The notes under the pieces: generated by a model | Seen by the model: only the letters and a program-made list of their open reading frames with translations | Databases searched by the model: none | Told to the model about the DNA's origin: nothing | Source of the DNA: Cadophora sp. MPI-SDFR-AT-0126 | Taxonomy: Eukaryota; Ascomycota; Leotiomycetes; Helotiales; Ploettnerulaceae | Direction: 5' to 3' | NCBI GenBank assembly: GCA_020747065.1 | Contig: JAGMVK010000015.1 | Location: forward strand, 806,001-870,000 | Length of the DNA stretch: 64,000 nt | Made by a program: the position numbers and the translations under genes | Shown: positions 19,758-30,433 of the stretch, one piece after another | How the letters are laid out: each line of letters opens with the position of its first letter | Numbering within the stretch: the first letter of the stretch is position 1

Positions 19758-21818
19758 ATGTCGAACACGCAAGTTGGAAACGTATACTCGCAGATCATCA
19801 CCGATGTGATTGACAGCTCACGCGTCGATTTCGAGGAGGGAGGCGTGGACGAACATGTCCTGGAGGAGTTGAGAATGGTAAGCCGTTTCGCTGCTGATTG
19901 CATCCTTCCCTTTCATCCTCCGATACATCGACACATCATTTCCATTTTTTGTTATTGCGATATTGCGACATTTCTCTTCATTGTGATGCTATCGAGAAGA
20001 GTTGATGTCGTGGCGTTGTTGGGATGTCGATGGTTTTGCGTGCTTGCTGGCTTTTCGCTGCTGCCTGTGTGCTGCTGTGTCGGCGTGGGTGGCCTTTGGG
20101 TTTGGGTGCAGGCAGGTTTTGGGTGCGGAATCAGCCAGTTCGGCGGGTGGGCGTCCCTCAGTATTTGGCTTTATACCACCGCAGCCTGGGGCTTCGCTTG
20201 TGAAATTTGCAGAGCAGGCTAGTGCCTGATTGGGACTGAGGCGGCATCACGTGGATGGTCTGGTTGGATGGTTGATGACTGGATGGACGGATGGATAGGC
20301 ATTCGAGTGTTGCCTTGGAGTTCTATTTTTGGATGCTCCATGTTTACATCTTTCTTTCTGAATTGCTTCTTTTCTTTCCCTGTTAGATATCATTTGGTAT
20401 GCTTCATCATGCTAACAGTCACTAGGGATGGCAACAAAAGCTGTCACAGCTTCAGGTCGCTCAGTTCCCTTGGGATCCTAAGCCTGAACCTGTACCTACC
20501 ATGTCTAACCCTCCTACTGTCCCATCAAATGCCGGGAACTACCAATCCAACACTCCTCCAATTCCCCAGATCCAAAATCAAAGCCAAAGCCAAGGTCTTA
20601 CCCTTCCCCAAGTCAACAACAACGGTAATCGTCAACCACAAATCAAGGCAGAGCCTGGCTTGGATCATGGACTGCAACAAGCACCCCAACAACCATACAC
20701 GGCCATGCCGCTTACACTTCCCGCAAATGCTACTCAGGCTCAACAGAGAGCTGCTCAACACCTCCACCAGAGTTATGGTCCCCGAGCAGCTGCGTCCATC
20801 AACGCCATCCAAGCACCTGCAGGACCTGCCAACCAAAACCAACAGATGATGGCCCAGCAACAAGCTCAGCAGCAACAGCGCAACATGCAGCAGAATGGTC
20901 CCCCGCAAGGCATGTCAATGGCCCAGATGCAGGCTCATCAACAACAAGCCATGGCCAACCAAAATCAAGCTATGCAGCGCCAACAAGCCATGCAGCAGCA
21001 TGGAGCCCGGCCCCCAATGTCCCAAGAACAATACCGGCAGGTAATGGCCCAGACTGCAGCCAATAGACTGCAACAAGCCAACGGTCAGAATGGGGTCGGT
21101 GGTGCTCAGACCGACGGTGCCGGCGATGAAGTCGAGTCCTTCGGTGTCATCAAAAGCATCAACTCCTCCGGCGAAGAAGTCATGGGTCGTATCGAGATCG
21201 ACGGTCTCATTCGCAGTAAGATCGAATCAATGGGTACCAGCATGGAAGGCGGCGGTCTCATGCTCCCTCTCCATCAGGCATCCACAGCTTCCAAGCGTCA
21301 ACGCAAAGTCAAAAAGTCAGCAGCCATGCAGCAGACGGATGGACCGGACGACGATGACGACAAGGATGGTGTGAAGGATGAGGAGTTGGATGAAGATGCG
21401 ATTAATTCCGATCTTGATGATCCGGACGATGGGCTCAATGACGAAGAGGATGAGGATGAGAGCATGGGCCATATCATGCTTTGTATGTATGATAAGGTGC
21501 AGCGGGTTAAGAATAAGTGGTATGTCCTTTCCAAATTTCCGCGTCGTCACTGCCCGCTCGCACCTTGCCAAATTATCCAGAAATCAAAGACTTAGCTGGG
21601 CTAGTTTGAAATGGTCTACAGCCTTCTTCACTTCTCCACCCCTCGCTCGCTCCCTCCAAACATCAACTCCAGAACCACTCCCTCCCACTGCCTTGACTAT
21701 CGTCATTGAAACACTGACTAATACACGCAATAGGAAGTGCGTAATGAAAGACGGCGTTCTGACCGTTAACGGCAAGGAATATGTCTTCCACAAGGCGAGC
21801 GGAGAGTATGAGTGGTAG
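19758..21818 (+). CDS. TOA1: Transcription initiation factor TFIIA large subunit (alpha/beta)
   Basis: Three exons, 19758-19877, 20426-21519 and 21734-21818, 432 residues. TFIIA stabilises TBP on the TATA box in the RNA polymerase II preinitiation complex. N-terminal four-helix-bundle part: VGNVYSQIITDVIDSS through VLEELRM, joined across intron 1 to GWQQKLSQLQVAQFPWDP. The middle is a long Gln/Asn/Met-rich linker (residues about 100-240). The C-terminal beta-barrel part is preceded by the acidic DDPDDGLNDEEDEDE run and continues as HIMLCMYDKVQRVKNKW, KCVMKDGVLTVNGKEYVFHKASGEYEW. The last exon encodes only 28 residues but completes the conserved end, which proves the splice. Intron 1 (548 nt) and intron 2 (214 nt) are long for this window. 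Confidence 0.96.
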
Positions 21819-23446
21819 ACGTTTCTGCTCTACTCTGCATCCTGCTGAAGGTGTCTTTGCAGGCTCGAGTTCTGATTCGTATCGGGCCGGTCAGACACAC
21901 GCTTGTCTGCGACTACAAATGCGATTGCAACGCTAGAGCGATAAATTGTAGTGCGGTCTCTTTCATCACCATACAACAAAAAAGCACAGGCTGGCGGGCT
22001 GGAGATCAGCGTTTCTTTGCTGTGCTGTGTTGCACTGCCGAAATTTCACTCTTTCCGCTCTTCCAATTCCGAAAATTACCCCGGTGCGACATGCCGGATC
22101 TCTTCTTACACATGGGCGGATGTTAAATGGCTGAGTTGTACCATAATACATTTCACATGCGCTTTTCCTTTTCTTCTTTCTTATGATCCATCGTCGTTGG
22201 ATCGCCGACGGCTTGGGTTACATACACTGCGTTGTGCTGGCTTCGTGCTGATGCTGCGAGGTTTGATTTTGAGCGGCCATGAGTTCGTGAGTGCATGGCG
22301 GAGGGATGGAGGAATCGGTTGCTGCAGAACTGAATGAACTTCTAGCGAGGTCTTTGACATGAATGCTAGATAACAAGCGCAATGGAAAAATGGAGATTGA
22401 GAATATATGCAATGGACATGACATCACTATATTTCGTTCCTGCTGGGCGAGAGTATTTGACTTTGTGAGCGTACATTATGAATATGGGATTGACACGACG
22501 GATGCGCTTCAATTCAGTACTGTACGACATTACGCTCACGCTTTACAGCTTCCAGATCTTCTCTGGTATCTCTACGAGAAGATAGTCTCGGATTCATGGT
22601 GGGGGAAAGTTATCGTTCTGCTGACCCGAGTTTTGCGGAGAGGCGGTGAGATATATTTACCTATCGTTCGCTCAGGAAAGGATCATTGAAGTCTTTTAGA
22701 GTGTGCAACTATTGTCACGGACCCGGACGTTGTCGTTTATTAATATCATCGTATTAGTGCTTTAAATGAATTATCCTCCTTCCCACCTTCTTCATCGCTG
22801 TCGAACTCAGATCTTCGTACATTGTCGGGCTCAGTAACAGTGTGGCGCCCATGTATCAAGACAATCCGAACACTGAAGTCTTCAGTCCGCAGGTATCAAA
22901 GAGGGGAGTGCTCATGTCCGAAGGATTGAAGAGGACTTCAACCGAATGTGGGTAATAATATGGCAGACAGATTTCGATGTAATGGAATAATGAAGATGAT
23001 AAAATTGACAGAGAATTAGATTTTCAAATAGTTTCTTAACTGAATATGGACACTACTTTCGTCCCTCCTCGTGGATCTTTATTGCTCTCGGTGCCTTGAA
23101 ACCTCAGCTCACGAGTTTCCCATTTCAAGATCAATTCATGAGAATGAAATCAGCTTAAGACCTCTCCAAGGTCCCTCTTTGGCGCACTCTTACCCCTCAT
23201 TCAGTACGAAGTCCTCGTGACAAACGCGCCCAAATCAATTTCATGATTCCCAGTTGAATCGCATCAGCCAATCTACCATCATCCTCCCGCTCCTCCACTC
23301 TCCAAATGCCTCATACTCCTTGACTCTGAATCAGTTCCCATACCCTCAGTCTTCTCCCTCCTCCATCTTTTCAAACCCACCTCCGCCCTCTCCAAACAGC
23401 TCTCAATCCGCTCCAAGAACAACAAGAACACAAAAGGCCTGATAGC
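21819..23446. other. Intergenic, 1.6 kb
   Basis: Downstream of TOA1. Small open frames only, with no domain recognised. Confidence 0.55.
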
Positions 23447-23660
23447 TCAATTCTTCAAAAGCTCCAGCGCTTCAAATGCATTGATCCCCTTTAAAGCCGC
23501 GATAGCAGCAACAGGCCGATTGTGGCCCAGCGCACAGCGTACGAACGAGTACTGAACTGCGAGATTGGATTGAGGAGTCGATGAAATTTAGAGTTGGAGC
23601 TATTTGCGGCGTGATATCGTTGAACGGGATGGGTAGGATGTGGAGGATCGTACGGACGGA
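23447..23660 (-). pseudogene. Relic of a dual-specificity phosphatase (C-terminal half)
   Basis: Reading leftward from about 23660, one frame gives TILHILPIPFNDITPQIAPT and then LNFIDSSIQS. After a shift of frame, another gives VQYSFVRCALGHNRP, then VAAIAALKGINAFEALELLKN and a TGA at 23447-23449. Together these match the order of the DSP family: the I-P-x-D-x3-x-I strand and helix, the VHCxxGxxRS loop (here VRCALGHNRP, with His and the last Ser replaced), and the AxxALEL helix. No start, no upstream half and a frameshift are visible, so this is decayed sequence. I infer the family from short matches; a profile search would test it. Confidence 0.5.
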
Positions 23661-24065
23661 GTTGGTCCTCTCACCTTTACCAGCTGATCAAGCTATGCGG
23701 AGGCCGCCTCCATAGTGGTATCTTGTTTACAGCAGCACCAGAAAAACTGGAACAAGCGAGGACCTAGGTCGATGTTGTTTTAGTCAGAATCTGCTCGCTG
23801 GAAATGCACTCTCTCACCCTGAAGTCAGGCTGAAAGGCATCTAAATATTTACAGTTCCCGAAAATATGAGGCGATACGTTGCACTTGCAACGAAGCTCTC
23901 ACAAGGTGCCATAGTTGTTGGACAGCAAATCACAAATTCTCATGTCAAAAGCCCTGAATCATATCTGCCAGAAAAATTGGAACTTATACTTTCACCAATG
24001 CATTCCTTTGTTGCTTCGTGGGAATTATTTTAGACATTAAAAGCAAGCCTCTCTGGCGTTAGTGC

Positions 24066-25792
24066 CTAGGCAAGTGGCTTTTGAGCCCATACTCGTCTCC
24101 TGCTTCCAGTTAGCCCTGCACAATTAGATGGAACAAATTTAACGAAAGCGGCTCACGTGTAATGATAACAATGCAGATGCGGCTGCGAGATCTCATTCCT
24201 CACCGTCGCCACATAAACATGCACCTGCTCAGCCGTCCACGGCGTCGGCTCCCCAAACTTCGTCAACAAGAACATCGCCCACCCTTCCAACCCCGCCTTC
24301 CAATGCTCCATATTCACCTTCCCGGCATCCTTGAACACTTTGAGTGCTGGCCACCCCCCTAAGGGACATTTGTACAGTTTGTCTTGCACGTTGACGAAGC
24401 CGGCTTTCTCGATGGAGGATTTCATGGTTAGTTGTGTGTCGAGGGGACGGCCGGCTCGTTCGGCGCAGCCGAGGAAGTTGGGACCCCAGCCGGCGAGGGT
24501 GCTGTTTGGGTCGAGGGAGTCGTCGTCGGACATTACGCGCACGTCGAGTTCTACTTCTTCGATCCAGCCTCCTGGTGCCAGATTACTTTTTGGTATTAAC
24601 TGCTTGATTCTATCTGGGAAGGGCAAATGCGAATATAAAGTAGTGGGACTTACTCGTAACATGCTTTGTAAACACGATCTCGTTCTTCGGGTGTGAATGC
24701 CCCGAGAAGAAGTCGCAAGTGGATGAGATCGAATTGCTTGTTCCATGTCCATTCTTGCGTCACGTCATCGACTTGAAATACGCAATTGGGTGGCACCCAA
24801 AGTGCTGGTGGTGGATACAGATCAACACCATAGACCGTTGCTAGACGACTGTCAATTGTGTTGATATGGAAGCTGAGATGGACTCTTACCTGAAGGGTAT
24901 TTATCTGCTACTTCGCTTCATACAGTCAGTGGCCTTGTCCGAAAGGAGGAGTCCAGAGCTTACATAGCCCATGTACCGTCGCCAGTGCCGATGTCGAGGA
25001 TATTCTGAAGAGTCAGCTTGGAATTCTACTTGAAAAAGTTCAAATCCTCTTACCTGAGGGCTGTCTCCAATAGGTGAGTGGAATAGAGGTTCCGGCATGT
25101 CGCTGTCCAGGATAATGTATAAGATGTGCCTAAGAAATTTAACATCTGGAAGTCTCTCATGGGTCACGAAGAACATACCCTAACTCAAATGTCTCAAATT
25201 GCTTGTCATCAGACGGCCCCCTGAGAAATATGAGCTAACTTGAAATTGTTGTTGGGAAGTTTTCCATATACCAGTATTCATGTCCCTTCGTCGATTGATA
25301 TCTGCCAAATCAGTACGACTCCTTGATTTGCATCGCATCATTACATCGTTGCGATACTTACTTTCTTCCATTTTCCACATATCCTCTACTTATAGCAGAT
25401 GCTAGTGAAGTAGTATCGCTGTACAGAATCAGTAATATGCCAGCAAACAAATAGATTCTAGATCTCGCCATACGATTGGACATCATCCCCGAAAGCCGAG
25501 TCCGCGTCAAAGTCGTCATCCTAAATGTTCAATTAGTACATGACAAAACAAAGCGCCAAAAGCCAGAGTCGTCTAAAGTATTACTCACGATAGCAATTTC
25601 ATCAGCTTCAGCAGCTTCCGTGGTACCCGTAACGTTATGGGGGCTATTTGCAGCGCTTGCGGCTCGGGGAGGGCTAGAAGATTTGCTAGCAGCTTTCGAC
25701 GCCGTCGCCCTTGCGGATGTGGCGCTTTCTCTAGACCTTGGTCGTGCCTCGTGGCGTGGGGATACCGAACCAGCTTTACTAGCTTCTTCCAT
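24066..25792 (-). CDS. LaeA-like SAM-dependent methyltransferase (divergent paralog)
   Basis: Eleven exons give 398 residues: 25589-25792, 25474-25520, 25362-25418, 25272-25301, 25179-25220, 25054-25129, 24964-25004, 24890-24915, 24654-24840, 24157-24609, 24066-24099. Every junction keeps phase. Order: disordered Ser/Ala-rich N-terminus from MEEASKAG (ATG at 25792); DADSAFGDD then VENGRKYQSTKGHEYWGPSDD, the family's ENGRxYH...PND block; SAM motif I NILDIGTGDGTWAI; YGVDL (motif II); FDLIHLRLLLG; the long domain around APGGWIEEVELDV; and C-terminal RRVWAQKPLA. Target unknown; LaeA-family members influence or take part in secondary metabolism. Two acceptors are weak: exon 8 follows AAG and the last exon's acceptor has alternatives, so those borders are less sure. 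Exons of 26-57 nt made the gene easy to miss. Confidence 0.85.
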
Positions 25793-26866
25793 GTTCTCAA
25801 GATATCGATAGCCCAATATCGAAATGGAGTTTGGTTACACAACGACGGAAAGGTGCAGATTTTTTTTTGACTGGAAGTTAAAATCCATTTAAATTTGGTG
25901 CGGCGGAAATTTGTGCCCGGGTTCACGGGCTGGGAAGGAGAGAAGATGATGCGCTGTTCCTTATCTGTGGGTGACGGGCACCGGGCGGCCGCACTGGAGC
26001 TCGTTGCTCGGTGGGCTTCGTAGCGGGGAGCAGACAGGGCGGTTCCGCTGGCATTTATATCCACTATTAGCATTTTGAAGCCTGTGGAGGTGGAGGCTTG
26101 GAGGGAGGGTGCGGGTTGGTAGAAATCTACTTATTGGCTCGCTTCAACTCATTCCTGTGTAAAAGGCAGTTGAAATGTGCATCGTTGCATTGCATCGCTA
26201 CGGCTGAGGGGACTTGTAGCCAGTCAAATTATGAGCTTCACTTGAGTTGATCACATCCAAGTATTTCAACACCCCACTCCTTACGATACAAGTCGGCAAG
26301 AACAGCAGTTCCCGCTCCCATGGTCGAGGGAAGCAGGAGACACAAAATCAAGGCCCTGCTCATGTACTGCAAGTCCAGCAAGATGAGAAACTTTGATCCA
26401 TAAGGAACACTGTCCCAGAAATAGAGAAGTACTCGGTGTTCTTGGTGGACCTTTTACATATGATCAGCGAGAGAGGCCAATGGATACCCGCATGTTTCTT
26501 TTTCTAATTCGGCGTCTTTGTGGCGTGGAGTACCCCTCTTTTACATCCTTGCACATAAGCAATCATGGCATTTCACCAGTTAGCTATCTTCGGCAGCTGC
26601 TCAAAAGCGGGATAGTTTATCTCCTTGGGCTGGATTTCAAGAATTCACTCGGGTTGCCTTAAAAGCAGACGAAATCCTTACTTCGCCCAATGCTCATTGC
26701 AGGCCTCTCCAAACTGTCGGTATCTCCTCACAGCCAATCAACGAGGTGGGGACACCAGATTCGCTCTCGATGTTGGTGATATCCATGCTGACTTGATTAC
26801 TGATAGTCTGTCTCCCCTATTCTCCAATTTTGACAATTCTTGTGTTCCCCTACAATCGCCTCCAAG
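25793..26866. promoter_or_regulatory. Divergent intergenic region between methyltransferase and HD gene
   Basis: 1.1 kb between two start codons pointing away from each other. Contains an A/T run at about 25860-25870 and G-rich stretches near 25920-26010. No supported gene. Confidence 0.45.
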
Positions 26867-27664
26867 ATGGTAGCCCCTGTCCCAACCCGTGTTTTCGCTG
26901 GCGCAACCATCCCCGACACACCTCTGATCACCAAGGCTCTCGAGTACACCCGAGCTCACTCCACCGATTTCGCATTCAACCATGTCCAACGCTCGATGGT
27001 CTTCGGCTTCATCATGGCTTCGAAGATCCCGAGTCTTGCGGATCGTGATCTGGAAGTCCATGCCATTGGAGCACTTATGCACGATATCGGGTGGGATCCG
27101 ACGGGAGAGTTGGTTTCGACTGACAAGCGATTTGAAGTTGATGGTGCGGACGCTGCACGCGAGTTTTTGAAAAGAGAGGCCCCGGATTGGGATAAGCATC
27201 GGCTCCAGTAAGATTTCTTTGGCATTTCTACCTTCAAATAGCGGGGTTGTCAGCGGACTGTTTTCAAGATGCGAAAATCACTAACTAGAACACACAGACT
27301 AGTCTGGGACGCAATTGCCCTTCATACAACAGGAACCATCGTCTTCCACAAGGAAGCAGAGGTTCAAGCCGTAGCTTACGGTATCTGGGCTGACTTTCAA
27401 GGCCCCGATCGCATTCAAGGCAACCTATTGACATGGGATGAGTATAATGTCGTGGTAGCCGAGCTACCTCGCTTGAATCTCATGAAGGGCCTGAAGGGAT
27501 TGATGTGCCACTTTTGCGAGACAAAGCCGGCCACTACGGTGGACAACACGGTTGGTGAATGGGGTGATAAATTTGTGAAGGGTTATGATCGGAAGGGGAA
27601 GTTGACTTGTGATTTGTTGCTTACGTGTGATTTGGATGGGAAAACGCTCTTGGAAGACCCTTGA
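26867..27664 (+). CDS. HD-domain protein (metal-dependent phosphohydrolase superfamily; cyanamide hydratase-like group possible)
   Basis: Two exons, 26867-27207 and 27298-27664, 235 residues; ATG at 26867 follows CCAAG. Visible motifs: an early helix NHVQRSMVFGFIMASK providing the first His, then HAIGALMHDIGWDP with the His-Asp pair, and DAIALHTTG with a further His. This is the H...HD...H/D metal site of the HD superfamily. The small size and DTPLITKALEY / HVQRSMVFGF wording resemble fungal HD proteins often labelled cyanamide hydratase-like, but substrate residues cannot be judged by eye. Its stop lies 170 bp from the stop of the convergent dehydrogenase gene. Confidence 0.8.
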
Positions 27665-27833
27665 TTGGAGTTTGAGTCGGGAATCGGGTAATGCTAATGG
27701 ATATTTTCTCCTGTATCGAAGCACATGTACCGCCAGAAGATACCGCGACTGGTCATCATGTGAATATTTATTTCACTCAGCGTAAGCGAAGCACAACAAC
27801 CCCTTCCATCTCACTCCCCAACCATACACCTCC

Positions 27834-28850
27834 TCACTCAACCAAATCTGTTCCTCTAATAACGTCCCTCCAATCCTCCAACAGTTTCAAGGTCTCCTCG
27901 CACTTTCTTTTAACGTCATCAAACACATCCTTCCCAAGCGGCAATCTGAACGGAACTTCTTGCCCCCCCGCAATACCCTCTCCCCTTACCAAGTCCAAAA
28001 CATACTCAACGAACTTCGCGGGATCACCAGGCTGCTTCCGATCGCCCTCTTGCAAGCCAGCCACCATGGCCTTGGAAAATTTAGAGTAGTCTCCGATGGC
28101 CGGTTGAACCGTCTTCATGTTTTGGCTGGAGAGGAGCTTGGTCCGGAAGCGGCCTGGTTCCATGAGGAGGGTGCGGATCCCGAAGGGGGAGACTTCTCCT
28201 TGGAGGCTTTCGACTATGCCTAGCGGATTCTCAAATGAGCATTATTGGATCAGAAAAAGAGAGCATAAGGAGGAAGATGACGCAAATACCTTCAAGTGCA
28301 AACTTAGACCCGGCGTAGGCACCACATCCTGGGTGTCCAATCCATCCGGACAGAGAACCGATGAAGACGACTGTCCCCTTGTGTCGCTGTCTGAAATGCG
28401 GTAGAAGTGCTCGAGTGACCTTGATGGTACCGAAAACATTCGTTTCAAACTGCGCGCGGAAATCCTCATACCTAAACACCACATCGTCAGCAACGCTTTC
28501 TCATCCACAAACTTGCTATCGCATATCTCCAACTCCAAACTTAAAAAAATTGTCAAAACCACTCACCCAAGTTCCTCCCAAGTTCCAACAGATATATACG
28601 CCGCATTGTTTACCAGGACATCGATACTGCCATAAATCTTCAACGCCTTCTCTATCAGTGCATCGATGCTCTCTTGGTCATCAGTGATGTCTAGTTGCAG
28701 GACCGCGGCGCCTGCTTCACGGAGGTGCGTGATGCTGTCGAGTTTGCGAGCTGTAGCTATGATTTTGTCGCCGCGGGCGAGGATGCTATGGACGAATTGT
28801 TCGCCGAAGCCGGATGAGCAGCCGGTGATGAACCAGGTGAGAGGTACCAT
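27834..28850 (-). CDS. Classical short-chain dehydrogenase/reductase (SDR)
   Basis: Three exons, 28567-28850, 28290-28471, 27834-28219, 283 residues; ATG at 28850. Rossmann-fold cofactor motif TGCSSGFG at residues 9-16 with TARK after strand 2 (a basic residue suggests NADP(H)), LDITD after strand 3, and NNAA. Catalytic set: Asn in NVFGT, Ser in IGSLSGW, and Tyr/Lys in YAGSK. The C-terminal part MEPGRFRTKL is the usual PG motif region. Fungal relatives act on ketones or alcohols of many kinds, so the substrate is not predictable. It is convergent with the HD gene and about 2 kb from the LaeA-like methyltransferase, which could indicate a shared pathway, though nothing else supports it. Confidence 0.92.
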
Positions 28851-29843
28851 TTCGACGAGACGAGGATGGTAGTTTGAAATCAAATTTGGAAATTATCAGG
28901 GTGCTGAGAGATTGAGACAGGTAAATGAATATGCGAATTGTCATTCTTTCGGATGCTTGTCTATTTCTTATATAGAGTCGCATTGTGGCTCTGAAAGCAA
29001 CCAAGACGTCAGGAGTTAGGACATACTCTCTTTCTGGTCACTTAACCCCGGGCCTATGCAGAAAGTTTTGCACTGTGTCCTGGACATGACGATGATTTTG
29101 TGCAAAGATTGTTCCTTGGAGCGGATGCTACTGACTCACGTCGTTCATACCAGCAAATGTCCGCTCAAACTCCGCTGTCTTTGTCCGCTCACGTGTCCGC
29201 TCATGTGACTGACGCACCAAAGCAAATTCAAGCCACACTTGCTTCCAGCTTTCAGCAGAGAATCCCAAATGCGGAGTCTTATGCCAGTGAAGGCCTATGA
29301 AGGAACTTTAAGCGACTTCTCTATGCCTCGGCGCTCAGCAAAAGTCAAGTAATCATTCACCGTGACCCTGTTCAGACGCCTCCTCCGAACACTCCGAAAT
29401 CTCACCCAACCAGCACAGCAACATCTACTAATCCACACCCAAAACGGATATCCATATGAATAGCCAACGTCATCGCAGTGGCTTTCTCGTACCATGAATC
29501 GTCACAATGGGCCATCGGTAGTGAAACATGAAGAGAGTTCTGACTGCGATGATATCATACGACTGCGTTTCGGTATTCTTATATGGCATGTCTGATCCCC
29601 ATTTTTTGCTTCCAAGAACACCCAAGATCTTTATATCTTGAACATTCTGCTACTGTGATTAAAACTAATCATTGAAAGTGTTTGTCTCTTTTGTCGATTA
29701 CAGTATCGACTCGCTTAACTTTTGTTTGGATGCTTCACTGGCCTCCCGAGAATTACTAAACAGAAATCAACACTCTCCGAACGGGATCCTCGGAACATCA
29801 CAAAGCAGTTCAGTGCGATTCAAGCAGCTACGCACATTGTAAC
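28851..29843. other. Intergenic, 1 kb
   Basis: Divergent upstream space of the SDR gene and the following unknown gene. Contains direct short repeats of GTCCGCTCA around 29157-29205. No gene seen. Confidence 0.5.
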
Positions 29844-30433
29844 ATGGCTTCACCTCAGGCTTTGGATCCCCATTTCACAGCGACAGGAGAGCCAATGTCA
29901 ACATACAAGCCCTCTGCCTGGACCAATGCATGTCTGTACGGAGAGCAAGCACCAAATTATCCACCATTCAAGTTCACAGATCAGAGTCTTATTCCAGTAA
30001 TCGTGCGAGTTGCTCGATCCGAGCAGGACATGTTGACCACAAGGCAAGTGTGCCGAAGCCCAGGTTCTTTGATTCGCCAATGTCTTCTTTCAATAGCTAT
30101 CCCATCACTAACAGAGCAGCCAGACGATCGAACAGACTTTCCTCTCTCATCAACGGCTTCAAAAGTTCCAGCAAGAACTCCAACATCAAAGTCATGCGCA
30201 TGCCGCGAAGTGACTATCTCAAGTATTTCGCTCGCGACAAGAACAATTTATATGTTGGCAGCGAGCCGGAAAGAATGTGGACTGTAGAGGAACTTGACGA
30301 AGAGTTTGGAATGTATCAGGATTTGCCGCCGCCTCTTTGGAGTATGGTCGAGTCCGAGGGGAGGATCTTCTTGGAGGATGTGGGCGGGTGGGGCGAGAAG
30401 GAGGGGTTGAGATCTTCTTATCATGACTTGTGA
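29844..30433 (+). CDS. Hypothetical protein, 180 residues
   Basis: Two exons, 29844-29996 and 30044-30433, joined in phase 0 by a 47-nt intron (acceptor ACAAG, weak). ATG at 29844. No domain recognised. The first half is Pro/Tyr-rich and the middle is basic and Ser-rich (RAARRSNRLSSLINGFKSSSKN). The last 75 residues look structured (SDYLKYFARDKNNLYVGSEPERMWTVEELDEEFGMY) and carry many acidic residues. No signal peptide or membrane segment. Coding status is supported by the consistent frame and composition, not by homology. Confidence 0.55.

Noticed and set aside
22363..22689. 108-codon plus-strand frame downstream of TOA1
   Set aside because: No domain; overlaps the likely 3' region and lacks codon-usage support by eye.
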